64,000 nt of DNA from Anaerolineaceae bacterium (GTDB taxonomy: Bacteria; Chloroflexota; Anaerolineae; Aggregatilineales; Phototrophicaceae): the NCBI GenBank assembly GCA_002702065.1, contig NZXX01000001.1, positions 2,108,001 to 2,172,000 on the forward strand. The letters run 5' to 3'. The notes beneath the pieces were generated by a model. It ran no database searches, was not told where the DNA came from, and was given only the letters and a program-made list of their open reading frames with translations. Both the position numbers and the translations under genes were made by a program. Positions 33,575 through 43,825 of this stretch are shown here, in pieces (the first letter of the stretch is position 1; each line of letters starts with the position of its first letter).

Positions 33575-36178
33575 TCATTCCCGGACGATCAGACGCATCA
33601 CCGGTAGTCGCCCATCATCCATAATGCTATCGCCCTGATAAGCGGCCAACCGTTCCCCGGTTTGCCAGAAGTAAGTACCCAGCAGCAGATCGTAGGTGCC
33701 AGCGGCTAAGTCATCCGGCACTGCCAGCGTCAGGGTGTCGTAGATTTCATCCTCTACGCGCCAGGCTCCTGTCGGGAAATTGCCGCCCATCTGTACGTCT
33801 GCCTGGGCAACCGGTGGTGCGCTGGCGTCACCGCTCAAATGCAGAAACGCCGAGTAATCCTTATCGGGGCGTTCGGTTGCTTCCCACACCAGTTCCACGG
33901 TAATCTGATCGCCGGGGCGCACCTCCACCTCATCCGCACTGGCAACAACCGTATCGTTGACCTGAATGGTGTAGCTATCAACCTTGAAAAAATCACCAAA
34001 CTGCATGGTCCGGGCAGGGGTCTGGCTGAGTGCAGCAGGTGCAGGGGGCGCAAGCCGCAGGTCCGGCGCAACGACCGCCCGGTGTTCTGGCTGCGTATCG
34101 GCCCCCGTGACAGGTAAACGTTCGTTGTGCAGCAGCCGATAAAGCCCTGTGGCGATAGCATATCGACCGATGGGCAAGTCAGCGGGTACTTCGACCCAGT
34201 GATGTGTGGTCACAACTTCGTCGGTTTGCCAGATGCGGCTCCGGTACATGCCACCATAAGGGAAATCATGGGCACCACCAAACGATGTCTGTTCGTCGTT
34301 CCACAGTTGAACAAATACTTCGTAATCTTCCTGAATGGGCTTGAGCGGCAGCCAGTACAGTGACACAAACAGAATACTGCCCGGTTGAAGATTCTGGTCT
34401 GTAACCGAGTAGCCCAGCAACCTCACTTCATCGTTGATGACGGCGTCCACCGGGTAATCCACCACCGAACGCTGGTTGAGCAATGCCGCTGGTGCATCAA
34501 CCGCATAGAGGCGCGCAATCTCCGTCTGGCTGCGATCGATGACTGTGTCGGCAGGGATGTCATCCCGACTGTTCAAAATTTGTTGCGTCTGTTGATCAGT
34601 CAACGGCGGCAGCAACCAGACCTGATCGTTGTGGAGCAATACCCACAGCCGAGGGTCAAAATGGGCGGGAAAGCCATCATGCCGGGGGCGTTCCGGGCTG
34701 GTTGGAAAAACAACTTGGAGCTCCTGTGGTAATTCGGGAATACTGAGCATGCCGCCTGCATCGACGGCACTGGCGCGCTGGCGAAATCCTTCGGCAAGAA
34801 ACCACGCGACATCAGACCGATTGTATTCGGAATAGGGCAGCAGGAAAGCCTCATCAGCGCGATCGACGAGGTAACGCGCCAGATCGACATCCGTCTGGGC
34901 GCGGTTCCAGCCTGCCTCCGGGTCAGCGTATTGCGCCGGAATCACCACGTTGAGATATTCAGCCATGCCCAATACTGCTGGAACAACGGCAAGCAGACTG
35001 ATAATCACCACAGTAGCCAAACGCAATGTCCGAGATGCCAGATAGGGACGGCCCAACTGCCAGGCATGAGCCAACCCAATGCCGCTCAGGATAAAGACAA
35101 ATGGCAGCACGCCCATTTGATGCAGAGCATGAATTTCTAGTACCGCACCGCTGATCAGATCCGTAAACAACATGACCGGAATCGCCAGTAGGGGCCAGCC
35201 ATAGGCGATGTGACGGAAACGCCGCAGCCCCATGACGACGGCAATCACAAAGCCGACAAAAAACAGCGGACCGAGCATCGGCAACTGCATGATGTTGTAC
35301 GGGCCTTCCCAACGTATGCCCAGCGCCAGCAGGGTAAGGCCAATCTTCTGCGCAATGAGGCCAACTATGCCACCATAGGCAGATGTATCAAATTCCCAGA
35401 TCCAGCCACCGGTTTGCGCGGTACCTGCATCTGCCCGTGCCGAAAATGCTTCGGGCGTCGTCACAAACAGAATCAACGCCGGGAGGGTCAGGATAAAAGA
35501 TACTGCTGCCATGACCAACCAACCACGCCATTGTGCTTTCAGTCGAGCGCGGTCTGCCCACCAGACGTGCAGTATCCACAGGGCGAGTACAATGGGCAGC
35601 AAGCGGGCGGCCAAAAAAACATACTGTGCCAACGCCAATGCGGCACCGGCGGCAGCCCATTTTCCGTATCCGCCGCGGTTCCAGGCACGCGCCGTCAACC
35701 AGATCAGCAGCATCACAACGGTTAGAAAGGGGGGCGATTCCATGCCGAGGCGATTCAATGCCACAACATGCAGACTAACGGCGGTGCTGAGGCTGGCGAG
35801 AAGACCCGCGCTGGCACGAAAGGTCACGGACTTGCCATCCAGCAGCGCCCAGGTGGCCGGAAATGCAAACCCGACCAGCAGTACGCCAGCCGCAGCCGTG
35901 ATGATGCGTTGCGGCAGGAAAGACACACCGGTAAATGGCAGCAGCAGGCCAGTGAGGTAAACCGGGAATGGCTCTGGCGCATAAAGCTCGCGCACGTAGA
36001 AGGGCCAGATACCTCTGTCCACCCAATCCAGCGCGTTGATGCCAATCCACGAAACATCGCCATGCCCCCCGGAGGGCGCATATTCCAACTGGATAAATCG
36101 CAAACCTGCCGCCAGAACCAGAATGACGGCAAGTAAAATCCATGCCAGGCGCGGCACGCGGTCAGGGGTATTTTGCAT
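33575..36178 (-). CDS. Large GT39-like membrane glycosyltransferase with two C-terminal beta domains
   Basis: Protein of 867 residues related in layout to the gene at 3463-5373. A GT-C-type membrane part (about residues 10-400, roughly a dozen segments) shows HGDVSWIGINALDW in the first external loop, with an Asp where GT-C enzymes hold a catalytic acid, and PFPVYLTGLLLPFTG. The C-terminal 300 residues hold two copies of a beta domain; compare LLGYSVTDQNLQPGSILFVSLYW with QFGDFFKVDSYTIQ...ITVELVWEA, each followed by a P-x-G-x-Y strand. Shine-Dalgarno GAGG precedes the ATG. It follows ftsH by 24 bases. Acceptor unknown. Confidence 0.7.
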   Translation of the reverse strand: MQNTPDRVPRLAWILLAVILVLAAGLRFIQLEYAPSGGHGDVSWIGINALDWVDRGIWPFYVRELYAPEPFPVYLTGLLLPFTGVSFLPQRIITAAAGVLLVGFAFPATWALLDGKSVTFRASAGLLASLSTAVSLHVVALNRLGMESPPFLTVVMLLIWLTARAWNRGGYGKWAAAGAALALAQYVFLAARLLPIVLALWILHVWWADRARLKAQWRGWLVMAAVSFILTLPALILFVTTPEAFSARADAGTAQTGGWIWEFDTSAYGGIVGLIAQKIGLTLLALGIRWEGPYNIMQLPMLGPLFFVGFVIAVVMGLRRFRHIAYGWPLLAIPVMLFTDLISGAVLEIHALHQMGVLPFVFILSGIGLAHAWQLGRPYLASRTLRLATVVIISLLAVVPAVLGMAEYLNVVIPAQYADPEAGWNRAQTDVDLARYLVDRADEAFLLPYSEYNRSDVAWFLAEGFRQRASAVDAGGMLSIPELPQELQVVFPTSPERPRHDGFPAHFDPRLWVLLHNDQVWLLPPLTDQQTQQILNSRDDIPADTVIDRSQTEIARLYAVDAPAALLNQRSVVDYPVDAVINDEVRLLGYSVTDQNLQPGSILFVSLYWLPLKPIQEDYEVFVQLWNDEQTSFGGAHDFPYGGMYRSRIWQTDEVVTTHHWVEVPADLPIGRYAIATGLYRLLHNERLPVTGADTQPEHRAVVAPDLRLAPPAPAALSQTPARTMQFGDFFKVDSYTIQVNDTVVASADEVEVRPGDQITVELVWEATERPDKDYSAFLHLSGDASAPPVAQADVQMGGNFPTGAWRVEDEIYDTLTLAVPDDLAAGTYDLLLGTYFWQTGERLAAYQGDSIMDDGRLPVMRLIVRE

Positions 36179-36202
36179 CAGGGCCTCAATGAATAATTGT
36201 GG

Positions 36203-38149
36203 TTAAGCAGGGCTGGGGTTTGGTCCCAGCGATGACTTTCGGTTCTGGCTACTTGCTGATTCCGCATTATTGTTTGCGGTATCGGTATTGGCCTGTTGCG
36301 TATGCGTATCTTCAACAGCGGACTCATCACCCATCAATGCCAGAAACTGACGGTCATCTATCGTTTCAACTTCGATCAGACGCTCGGCAACGATATCCAG
36401 CTTGTCGCGGTTCTCACGCAGCAGGCGGCGGGCTTCATCGTAGGCCCAATGGACAATCGCATGAACTTCTTCGTCAATTTTCTCGGCAACGGCTTCGCTG
36501 TAATCGCGCTGCTCGCCAATTTCTCGCCCCAGAAAAACCATCTCGTCTTTTTGCCCAAACATCATGGGCCCAAGTTTCTCGCTCATGCCGAACCGCGTGA
36601 CCATGTCGCGTGCAAGTTTGGACACGCGCTCCAGATCACTGGATGCGCCCGTGGTAACTTCATCGAATACGAGTTCTTCAGCAGCCCGACCGCCCAAAGC
36701 CACCACAACCTGCACCTTGAGGCGAGAGCGCGTGATATAAGCGGTGTCATGTTCGGGCAGAAACAGAGTCGAACCTCCACTCATACCGCGCGGCATGATC
36801 GTGACCTTGCGAACAGGATCGGCGTGCGGCAGCAGGTAACTGACCACCGCATGCCCTGCTTCGTGAAAAGCTGTGATGCGTTTTTCTTCCTGGCTGATGA
36901 CACGGCTGCGCCGTTCCGGGCCGAGGATGACACGCTCAATCGCTTCCTGAAAATCGTGCTTTTCGATGACTTTCTTGTTCTGTCGCCCGGCGAGGATTGC
37001 TGCCTCATTCACCAGATTTTCAATATCGGCACCCACAAAACCGGGCGTGGATTTGGCCAGCGTCTTAAGGTCGACACCGCTTGCCAGCGGCTTGCCCCGT
37101 ACGTGCACTTTCAGGATTGCTTCGCGACCTTTGACATCTGGCCGATCCAGAATGACACGCCGGTCAAAGCGACCGGGCCGCGTGAGGGCAGGGTCCAGAA
37201 TATCCGGGCGATTGGTGGCTGCAACCACGATCACATTGGTATCCGTGTCGAAGCCATCCATTTCCACCAGAATCTGGTTCAGGGTCTGTTCGCGCTCATC
37301 ATGGCTGCCACCCAGCCCAGCGCCACGATGGCGGCCTACGGCATCAATTTCGTCGATAAAGATAATACAGGGACTGTGTCGCTTGGCCTGCTCGAATAAA
37401 TCACGCACCCGGCTGGCCCCAACGCCAACAAACATTTCCACAAACTCTGAACCGGAAATGCTGAAGAAGGGCACACCCGCTTCGCCGGCGACAGCTTTGG
37501 CCAGCAGAGTTTTACCGGTGCCGGGGCTGCCGATCAGCAAAACACCCTTGGGGATACGCGCCCCAAGCTGGACAAATTTTTCCGGTTCGCGCAGAAATTC
37601 AACAACTTCGGCCAGCTCTTCTTTTGATTCATCGGCGCCCGCGACATCGGTGAAGGTCACGGTTGGATGATCGCTGGCAAACAGACGCGCCCGACTTTTC
37701 CCAAACGACATCGCCTGATTGTTGCTGCCCTGGGCCTGACGGAACATGAAAAAGATCAGCCCGCCAATGATTAGAATGGGTAAAAATGCCAGCACCAGAT
37801 TAAAGCCAATGCTGGGAAGATTACTCGGTTCCTGAAAATCCCAATCGATTTGTTCAATCTGTGTGGGCGTGACGCCAAATTGGGCTAATTGTTCCTGAGC
37901 GGTTGACTCCGGGCTTTTGTAGGTTGAGGCTTTATGGTTATCATCAAATGTAATAATGATTTGATTGCCGATAACTTCAAGGTCATGAACGACGCCTGCT
38001 TTCACATAACCCACCAGGTCGGTAAAGCCAATTTCCTGTGCGCTTTGGCCGGTGTTGCTCAAACCAATGAAGATAATAAAGATGATGAAACCTATGCTGG
38101 CATAGATGAGAATCGTTTTAGGTCGGGGAATACTCACAAGGTTCTCCAC
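36203..38149 (-). CDS. ftsH: ATP-dependent zinc metalloprotease FtsH
   Basis: Membrane-bound hexameric AAA+ protease of membrane-protein quality control, 648 residues. Two transmembrane segments (about 12-30 and 118-138) flank a periplasmic domain. AAA motifs: Walker A GSPGTGKT, Walker [36 protein letters not shown]. The zinc protease site is HEAGHAV near residue 428, with further Asp ligand region [18 protein letters not shown]. It ends in a disordered Asn/Ser-rich tail. It diverges from the moxR operon; a promoter region with two GTATATACTC repeats lies between. The GT39-like gene follows on the same strand. Confidence 0.97.
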   Translation of the reverse strand: MENLVSIPRPKTILIYASIGFIIFIIFIGLSNTGQSAQEIGFTDLVGYVKAGVVHDLEVIGNQIIITFDDNHKASTYKSPESTAQEQLAQFGVTPTQIEQIDWDFQEPSNLPSIGFNLVLAFLPILIIGGLIFFMFRQAQGSNNQAMSFGKSRARLFASDHPTVTFTDVAGADESKEELAEVVEFLREPEKFVQLGARIPKGVLLIGSPGTGKTLLAKAVAGEAGVPFFSISGSEFVEMFVGVGASRVRDLFEQAKRHSPCIIFIDEIDAVGRHRGAGLGGSHDEREQTLNQILVEMDGFDTDTNVIVVAATNRPDILDPALTRPGRFDRRVILDRPDVKGREAILKVHVRGKPLASGVDLKTLAKSTPGFVGADIENLVNEAAILAGRQNKKVIEKHDFQEAIERVILGPERRSRVISQEEKRITAFHEAGHAVVSYLLPHADPVRKVTIMPRGMSGGSTLFLPEHDTAYITRSRLKVQVVVALGGRAAEELVFDEVTTGASSDLERVSKLARDMVTRFGMSEKLGPMMFGQKDEMVFLGREIGEQRDYSEAVAEKIDEEVHAIVHWAYDEARRLLRENRDKLDIVAERLIEVETIDDRQFLALMGDESAVEDTHTQQANTDTANNNAESASSQNRKSSLGPNPSPA

Positions 38150-38166
38150 AAATTTTTCGATGTGGA

Positions 38167-38218
38167 AGTATATACTCTATGAGGAATTTTAACATATTTA
38201 ATTGGGTCGGTATATACT
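38167..38218. promoter_or_regulatory. Divergent ftsH / moxR promoter region with repeated GTATATACTC
   Basis: GTATATACTC occurs twice in direct orientation (38168-38177 and 38210-38219). For moxR, TTAACA (38189-38194) and TATACT (38213-38218) are separated by 18 bases. For ftsH on the minus strand, TATACT is at 38167-38172 with a weak TGTTAA-like -35 in the shared AT-rich core. The two promoters are face to back around this core, so joint regulation is possible. Confidence 0.5.
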
Positions 38219-38274
38219 CCCTGAGCAGCTTCACCCGAGTACAATGGTTCAGGTAACAGGTTTGAAGAGGTTCC

Positions 38275-39261
38275 ATGAATTCAGTTCGCGAACTCAATGA
38301 GCGCATCCAGCAAGAAGCGGTCTTTGTTCAAGATATTTTGCAGGAAACCGGACGAATCATTGTCGGGCAGGAGCGCTTGCTTCAACGGCTGATGATCGCC
38401 TTGCTGACAAACGGGCACATTCTCATCGAAGGTGTCCCGGGGCTGGCAAAAACGCTGGCTGTGCGAACACTGGCTGCCACACTCAGTGCCACCTTCCAGC
38501 GGATTCAGTTTACGCCGGATCTGCTGCCCGCAGACCTGATCGGCACCCAGATATACAACCCCAAAACGGGGGACTTTACACCCCGTCCCGGGCCGGTCTT
38601 CAACAATATTGTGCTGGCAGATGAAATCAATCGTGCCCCGGCCAAAGTGCAATCTGCCTTGCTGGAAGCAATGGAGGAGCGCCAGGTCACGCTGGGAGAT
38701 CGCACCCATATCCTGGACGATCCGTTCATGGTGCTGGCGACACAAAACCCAATCGAGCAGGAAGGGACTTATCCCTTGCCCGAAGCGCAGCTAGACCGTT
38801 TTATGCTCAAAGTGGTTGTGGGCTATCCAACCCGTGAGGAAGAACGCGCTATTCTGGAACGTATGGCCGGGGCACCGCCCGCACCCGCACAGCCCGTCAT
38901 TGACGTATCCATGATCCGCCACGCAAGGCAGGTGGTAAATGGCATATATCTCGACAACCGGATTAAAGATTATGTGCTGGATATTGTGTTCGCCACCCGC
39001 GAACCTGCCGCCAACAAATTGAAAGAGCTGGAACCCTATATCGAAATGGGCGTTTCACCACGCGCTACTATCGCACTCACGCGGGCGGCCAGAGCCAGCG
39101 CGTTCATTCGTGGCCGGGGATATGTCACACCGGACGATGTGAAGCATGTCGCTGCCGACGTGCTGCGCCATCGTGTCGTCACGACATTTGAGGCAGAAGC
39201 GGAAGGTATTACAGCCGAGCATATCATTCACCAGATTCTGGGGCGTGTTGAGGTGCCGTGA
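38275..39261 (+). CDS. MoxR-family AAA+ ATPase
   Basis: Chaperone-type AAA+ ATPase that partners with von Willebrand factor A proteins, 328 residues. Walker A is EGVPGLAKT near residue 46, Walker B VLADEINRAPAKVQSALLEAMEERQVTLGD near residue 112, sensor 1 VLATQNPIEQEGTYPLPEAQLDRF near residue 152, and a C-terminal lid domain follows. First gene of the eight-gene bat-type operon, with a promoter about 57 bases upstream. It overlaps the DUF58 gene by one base (TGATG). Confidence 0.95.
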   Translation: MNSVRELNERIQQEAVFVQDILQETGRIIVGQERLLQRLMIALLTNGHILIEGVPGLAKTLAVRTLAATLSATFQRIQFTPDLLPADLIGTQIYNPKTGDFTPRPGPVFNNIVLADEINRAPAKVQSALLEAMEERQVTLGDRTHILDDPFMVLATQNPIEQEGTYPLPEAQLDRFMLKVVVGYPTREEERAILERMAGAPPAPAQPVIDVSMIRHARQVVNGIYLDNRIKDYVLDIVFATREPAANKLKELEPYIEMGVSPRATIALTRAARASAFIRGRGYVTPDDVKHVAADVLRHRVVTTFEAEAEGITAEHIIHQILGRVEVP

Positions 39262-40148
39262 TGCTGACTGCGGAGGTGATGCGACAGATACAGCATATTG
39301 AACTGCGAACGCGGCGGTTGGTGGATGATTCGTTCGCCGGTTCCTATCATGCGGTTTTTAAGGGACGGGGCATCACCTTTGATAGCGTTCGGGCCTATGA
39401 ACCGGGTGATGATGTGCGCACGATTGACTGGAATGTCACCGCCCGGACAGGGGAGCCGTTTGTCAAGCAATTTGTAGAAGAACGCGAACTGACGGTCATG
39501 CTGGTGGTGGATACCAGCGCATCCGTGCTGTTTGGAACCTCAAAGCGCATGAAGCGTGATCTCGCCGCCGAGCTTGGTGCCGTGCTTGCCTTTTCTGCCA
39601 TGCGCAACAATGACAAGGTCGGGTTGGTCGTCTTCAGTGAGCAGGTCGAGCGATTTATTCCGCCACGAAAAGGGCGGAATCATGGCTTACGTTTAATTCG
39701 CGACCTGATGGCTACCGCCCCAAGCGGCAAACAAACGAACCTCGCTGTAGCACTGAAGGCGATAAACCGCAGCCTCAAGCGCCACGCTATCGTATTCGTC
39801 ATCTCTGACTTTCTGCTCTCGAGCGACGAATATCTGCGCGAACTCATGCTGACCAGCCAGCGCCATGATGTCATCGCTATCACGCTGACAGACCGGTTGG
39901 AGGAGACCTGGCCGGACGTGGGTCTGGTCCGAGTAAAAGATGCCGAAACGGATGAGACCATGTGGGTCGATACCGGATCAGGCGTGTGGCGCCGCCGCTT
40001 CGCCGCACAGACCAAGCGCTTTCAGCAGATGCGCGATACCGCCCTTGTGAAAGCCAAAGTGGATCGTATTGACCTGACATCCAATGGTGATTATGTGCGC
40101 GCACTGACGGAATTTTTCAGACGACGGGAGCATCGCGCGCGTCTATGA
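39261..40148 (+). CDS. DUF58 / vWA-like protein
   Basis: Protein of 295 residues that pairs with MoxR ATPases in nearly all such operons. The DUF58 core is GRGITFDSVRAYEPGDDVRTIDWNVTARTG near residue 35, followed by a vWA-like region with the MIDAS-type start VMLVVDTSASVLFG (DTSAS). Cytoplasmic; no transmembrane segment seen. ATG 39261 (Shine-Dalgarno GAGG 7 bases upstream) is better than GTG 39258. Its stop overlaps the next gene by 4 bases. Role in the aerotolerance (Bat) complex is by family. Confidence 0.93.
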   Translation: MLTAEVMRQIQHIELRTRRLVDDSFAGSYHAVFKGRGITFDSVRAYEPGDDVRTIDWNVTARTGEPFVKQFVEERELTVMLVVDTSASVLFGTSKRMKRDLAAELGAVLAFSAMRNNDKVGLVVFSEQVERFIPPRKGRNHGLRLIRDLMATAPSGKQTNLAVALKAINRSLKRHAIVFVISDFLLSSDEYLRELMLTSQRHDVIAITLTDRLEETWPDVGLVRVKDAETDETMWVDTGSGVWRRRFAAQTKRFQQMRDTALVKAKVDRIDLTSNGDYVRALTEFFRRREHRARL

Positions 40149-41071
40149 CACGGCTTCTGACAAGCCTGATCGTGGTTGTTGCCGCCTACCAGACGTTATG
40201 GGCACAGGATGCCCGCACGATCACGGCTCAGTTTTCAGCAGACAATCAAAGCCCATTAGTGGGTGAACCAATCGAACTGGTACTTTCCGCAACACTGGAT
40301 GCGGACACCACCCTGGTAGAATGGCCGGAATTCCCTGAACAATGGTCCGTGTTCGAGGTCAACGACGTGCAGGCACTTGATATCGTTGAGCACGATAACC
40401 AGACTGATTATCAACAGCGCATGACGGTGACACTATGGGAACCGGGCAGTTACGAAACCCCGGAAACAATCATCACCTATCAGCAGCCTGATGGCACGAT
40501 TGAGGAAATGATCGTTGTATCACAACGGTTTTCGGTGCCAAGCGTCTTGACTGATGATCTCACGTTACATCCATTCAAACCGCAGATCTGGCTGCCCTAT
40601 CTGCCGCCCGCGCTGATCATAGCGATGCTGGGGGTGATATGCACCGCTTTCATCTGGATTTTTCAGCGCCGTGCAGGTCGCACCAACGAAGCTTCGGCAG
40701 GCAAAACTACACAATTTGAGCGCCAGATTCTGGCTCAATTGAAGAAAATAAGCCGTACGTCGCAAGAACCAGAGATTGTTTATGCGTTTGTCGCAGCCTG
40801 CCTGCGTGACTATATTGCCAATCAGTTCCAGCTGACAACACAGGAGATGACCACCAGCGAACTGCTCGATCGTGTGCAGCCGCACCTCTCAAAGGCAACT
40901 TTCAGCCGGTTAGGGCATCTGCTCGGTCAGGCAGACCTGGTGAAATTTGCCCGCCAATTGCCCGACCAGCAATCTGCGCGACGCTATGCTGAAGCCGCCA
41001 CGCAATGGATACAATTGGCCACCAAAGAAGTGAACACCCCGGCTCAGCGTTCTTCAGGGGGTGTGGCTTGA
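40145..41071 (+). CDS. Bat-operon single-pass protein (DUF4381/BatD-like N-terminal domain)
   Basis: Protein of 308 residues, not firmly assigned. A signal peptide or N-terminal anchor (about 1-20, ending LWAQD) is followed by a periplasmic beta domain (VGEPIELVLSATLDADTTLVEWPEFPEQWSV, like BatD-type beta domains). A transmembrane segment near residues 150-172 (PYLPPALIIAMLGVICTAF) leads into a cytosolic helical tail (ILAQLKKISRTSQEPEIVYAFVAACL). This layout resembles the DUF4381 component of other bat operons. It overlaps its neighbours by 4 bases at both ends. Confidence 0.65.
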   Translation: MTRLLTSLIVVVAAYQTLWAQDARTITAQFSADNQSPLVGEPIELVLSATLDADTTLVEWPEFPEQWSVFEVNDVQALDIVEHDNQTDYQQRMTVTLWEPGSYETPETIITYQQPDGTIEEMIVVSQRFSVPSVLTDDLTLHPFKPQIWLPYLPPALIIAMLGVICTAFIWIFQRRAGRTNEASAGKTTQFERQILAQLKKISRTSQEPEIVYAFVAACLRDYIANQFQLTTQEMTTSELLDRVQPHLSKATFSRLGHLLGQADLVKFARQLPDQQSARRYAEAATQWIQLATKEVNTPAQRSSGGVA

Positions 41072-42057
41072 TTGTTCGGCTCGCACACCCGGTGGCCTTA
41101 CTGCTGTTTCTGCTGCCCATTCTTTACTGGTTGCTGCTGCGATCTCGAGCGCAATCCGTCGTTCAGTATTCCGATACACGCCTCATGGCTGGTCTGCCCG
41201 TAACATGGCGGGTGAGATTTTGTCGACTGCCGGATATCCTGCGGGCGATTGCGTGGGTGCTGTTGGTCATTGCGCTGGCACGCCCCCAAAGCGGACGCAC
41301 ACAGGAAGTCATTCGCGGGCAAGGCATTGACATCGTCCTGGCGATTGATATTTCCGAAAGCATGAACACGCAGGACTTTGCCGGGCTAAATCGGCTGGAT
41401 GCCGCCAAAGCCGTGATCAAGGACTTTATTGCCGCCCGTGATTTTGACCGGATTGGCCTGGTGGTTTTTGCGCGACAAGCCTTTCATCAGTCGCCGCCAA
41501 CACTGGATTACCGCGTCCTGAATGAACTACTCGATGAAATTCAGCTCGCATCTCGTATCGGGGTGGAGCAGGGGACTGCCATCGGTCTGGGGCTGGCATC
41601 AGCCGCCAACATGCTGCGAGACACCCAGGCACCTTCGCGGGTCGTCATCTTGCTGACGGATGGCGCGCACAATGCGGAAGGGATATCTCCGGTCGATGCC
41701 GCACTCAGCCTGGCGACGTTAGGGATTCGGGTTTATACCATTGGGGTCGGTGGCACAGAACCAGTGGCAGTCGCCGTTTCACCGGATGGTGGTACGCAGT
41801 ATGTTGAAAACGGACTGGACGAGGCGACTCTGATGCGCGTTGCCGAGATCGCCAATGGGCGGTATTTCCGCGCCAATGAGCTGGATGATTTACGCGCCGT
41901 TTATGATCAGATCAACATCCTTGAAAAATCGGATATTGAACGGCAAACGTTTGTCAATTGGCAGGACCATATGGTATGGATTCTGCTGCCTGTTGGATTG
42001 CTTCTGCTGGTGCTTGAACGCTTACTTCGTTATTCAGTATTTCAGATATTTCCATGA
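41068..42057 (+). CDS. batA: BatA-type vWA-domain membrane protein
   Basis: Membrane-anchored vWA protein, 329 residues. Two N-terminal hydrophobic segments (about 8-28 and 50-70) precede the vWA domain with MIDAS DISES (IDIVLAIDISESMNTQDF), then LDAAKAVIKDFI, GLVVFARQAF, and ILLTDGAHNAEGIS. A C-terminal transmembrane helix follows (HMVWILLPVGLLLLVLERLL). The TTG at 41068 overlaps the preceding stop (TTGA) and has a GGGGGTG leader; the frame is open upstream only as a shadow. BatA proteins bind metal through the MIDAS and partner with MoxR. Confidence 0.9.
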   Translation: MIVRLAHPVALLLFLLPILYWLLLRSRAQSVVQYSDTRLMAGLPVTWRVRFCRLPDILRAIAWVLLVIALARPQSGRTQEVIRGQGIDIVLAIDISESMNTQDFAGLNRLDAAKAVIKDFIAARDFDRIGLVVFARQAFHQSPPTLDYRVLNELLDEIQLASRIGVEQGTAIGLGLASAANMLRDTQAPSRVVILLTDGAHNAEGISPVDAALSLATLGIRVYTIGVGGTEPVAVAVSPDGGTQYVENGLDEATLMRVAEIANGRYFRANELDDLRAVYDQINILEKSDIERQTFVNWQDHMVWILLPVGLLLLVLERLLRYSVFQIFP

Positions 42058-43064
42058 ACCTGACCTTCCTTAATGCCGGACTGTTATCACTTTTGCTGCT
42101 GGTGCCACTTTTCGCAATTTTCTTATTGTGGCGGCGCAGCACCTACGAACAGCGGTTTAAGCGTTTGGGCGACCTTGATCTGGTCAGGCAATTGACCATA
42201 CGCCAGAATGCACGCTTTGCCTGGCGGTCTGGCCTGTGGCTGACGTGCCTGGCGGCGTTGATCATTGCACTTGCGCGACCGGTGTGGGGTGTGAACACCG
42301 ATGTCATTGAAGTAACTGGTGTCAGCGTCGTCGTCGTGCTGGATGTGAGCAACAGCATGCTGGCGCAGGATTTGCTGCCCAGCCGTCTGGAACGCGCCAA
42401 ACTGGGCATTCATGATGTGCTGGAAGAACTGCGCGGCAATGAGGTCGCACTGGTCGTGTTTGCCGGCACTGCATTTGCCCAGTTCCCGCTGACCAATGAT
42501 ATTGACTCCGCCCAGTCGTTTGTCAGGGCGGTCGATACAGCGATGATTACCCAGCAAGGCACCGTCATCGAAGACGCGCTGCGACAAGCGATGAACCTGT
42601 TTGATACCCAGCGGCCTTCCGCGAAAATTATCGTGCTGGCAACTGACGGTGAAGCACATGAAGGCGATATTGAGGCGATTGTTCAGGAAATCATAGCACG
42701 GGGGATCACGGTTTACTCGCTGGGGTATGGTGACGAAGATGGTGCGCCTGTACCCATACTGAGCGATGATGGCGAAGTCGTCGCCTACAAAGCTGATCCA
42801 TCAGGCCAGATGGTGTTATCTCGACTTGATGAGACAACATTGCAAACCATTGCTCGTGAAACGGGTGGAATCTATCAGCGAGCCAGTGCCAGTGGCACCG
42901 AAATTACGAACCTCATTCGATTGATCAATGACGCAGAAACCGGGTTGCTGGATAATCGCATTGAATCGCGCAGTGTCGAACGTTTTGGTATTTTCGTGCT
43001 GGTAGCGGTAATCGCGCTGTCTTTGGAAATGCTCTTGCCAATGTTCAACAGGACTCGGTCGTGA
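42054..43064 (+). CDS. batB: BatB-type vWA-domain membrane protein
   Basis: Second vWA protein of the operon, 336 residues with the same layout as the preceding one: two N-terminal transmembrane segments, MIDAS DVSNS (VVVVLDVSNSMLAQDL), AKLGIHDVLEEL, LVVFAGTAFAQFPLTND, IIVLATDGEAHEGD, and a C-terminal transmembrane helix (FVLVAVIALSLEMLLPMF). The MIDAS Asp-x-Ser-x-Ser is intact in both paralogues, so both may bind metal. ATG overlaps the previous stop by 4 bases. Recent tandem duplication or classical batA-batB pairing both fit; the latter is usual. Confidence 0.92.
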   Translation: MNLTFLNAGLLSLLLLVPLFAIFLLWRRSTYEQRFKRLGDLDLVRQLTIRQNARFAWRSGLWLTCLAALIIALARPVWGVNTDVIEVTGVSVVVVLDVSNSMLAQDLLPSRLERAKLGIHDVLEELRGNEVALVVFAGTAFAQFPLTNDIDSAQSFVRAVDTAMITQQGTVIEDALRQAMNLFDTQRPSAKIIVLATDGEAHEGDIEAIVQEIIARGITVYSLGYGDEDGAPVPILSDDGEVVAYKADPSGQMVLSRLDETTLQTIARETGGIYQRASASGTEITNLIRLINDAETGLLDNRIESRSVERFGIFVLVAVIALSLEMLLPMFNRTRS

Positions 43065-43825
43065 AGATTATTCTCGTCAGCGTCGCGCTCTGGACCATCG
43101 CTGCACTCGCCATCAGCTTGCATCCTCAGGCCGGAGAACGCAACAATACCGGCAATGCGTTGTATATGAATGGCGACAATACAACAGCGCTGGAAGCCTA
43201 TTACAACGCACAGGTCCGAGCGCCCGATGCGCCACAAGCTTATTACAATGCCGCCAGTGCACTCGCCGGTGCGGGGCGGTTGCGTGACGCGGCAGACGCA
43301 CTCGAACAAGCCCTGAACACCGCGAATCCGGACATGCTGCTGGAAATTTACTTCAATCTCGGTAACGTGTACTTCGAAATGGCCCGTTACGATGATGCGG
43401 TTACGACCTATCGTCAAGCCCTGCAACTGGACCCCAATGACCAAGATGTTCGCTACAATTACGAACTGGCGTTGCTGAGGCGGATACCCACACCCACGCC
43501 GACACCCCAGGAGCAAAAGACAAACCCTGAGGAGGATGATTCCGATGAGGCACCGACCCCCACGCCCAATCCCTCCGGTCAGGATGCCTCAACGCCGACA
43601 CCACCACCGATCAGCCCGCCAGATGAGACGGCAACACCTGAAGGGGGAATCTCTGGCGATAGAGAGGATAATCTGCCATCCACACCGACACCCTCTGCCG
43701 GTGGCCCACTTTCGGTTGAAGATGTCGAGCGCCAGCTGGACGCCATCAAGGAAAATCAGCAGACGCTGCGTGAATTTCTCAATCACGCCGCAACACCGTC
43801 GCGGCCCAATATCCGGGATTGGTGA
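43061..43825 (+). CDS. batC: BatC-like TPR protein
   Basis: Protein of 254 residues with an N-terminal membrane segment or signal (about 1-20) and three TPR-like repeats (GNALYMNGDNTTALEAYYNAQ, AYYNAASALAGAGRLRDAADAL, YFNLGNVYFEMARYDDAVTTYRQAL; residues about 28-135). A Pro/Thr/Glu-rich linker and a C-terminal helix (VEDVERQLDAIKENQQTLREFL) follow. GTG start in a 4-base overlap with batB. The TPR part may serve as a scaffold for the vWA proteins. The Pro/Thr-rich linker echoes those in the LysM and Calx-beta proteins of this window. Confidence 0.85.
   Translation: MKIILVSVALWTIAALAISLHPQAGERNNTGNALYMNGDNTTALEAYYNAQVRAPDAPQAYYNAASALAGAGRLRDAADALEQALNTANPDMLLEIYFNLGNVYFEMARYDDAVTTYRQALQLDPNDQDVRYNYELALLRRIPTPTPTPQEQKTNPEEDDSDEAPTPTPNPSGQDASTPTPPPISPPDETATPEGGISGDREDNLPSTPTPSAGGPLSVEDVERQLDAIKENQQTLREFLNHAATPSRPNIRDW

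Noticed and set aside
36296..37399. Long open frame (367 codons) on the plus strand inside ftsH
   Set aside because: Antisense to a certain gene with intact FtsH motifs; composition is that of a shadow frame (His/Cys/Arg-rich) and no ribosome binding site precedes it.
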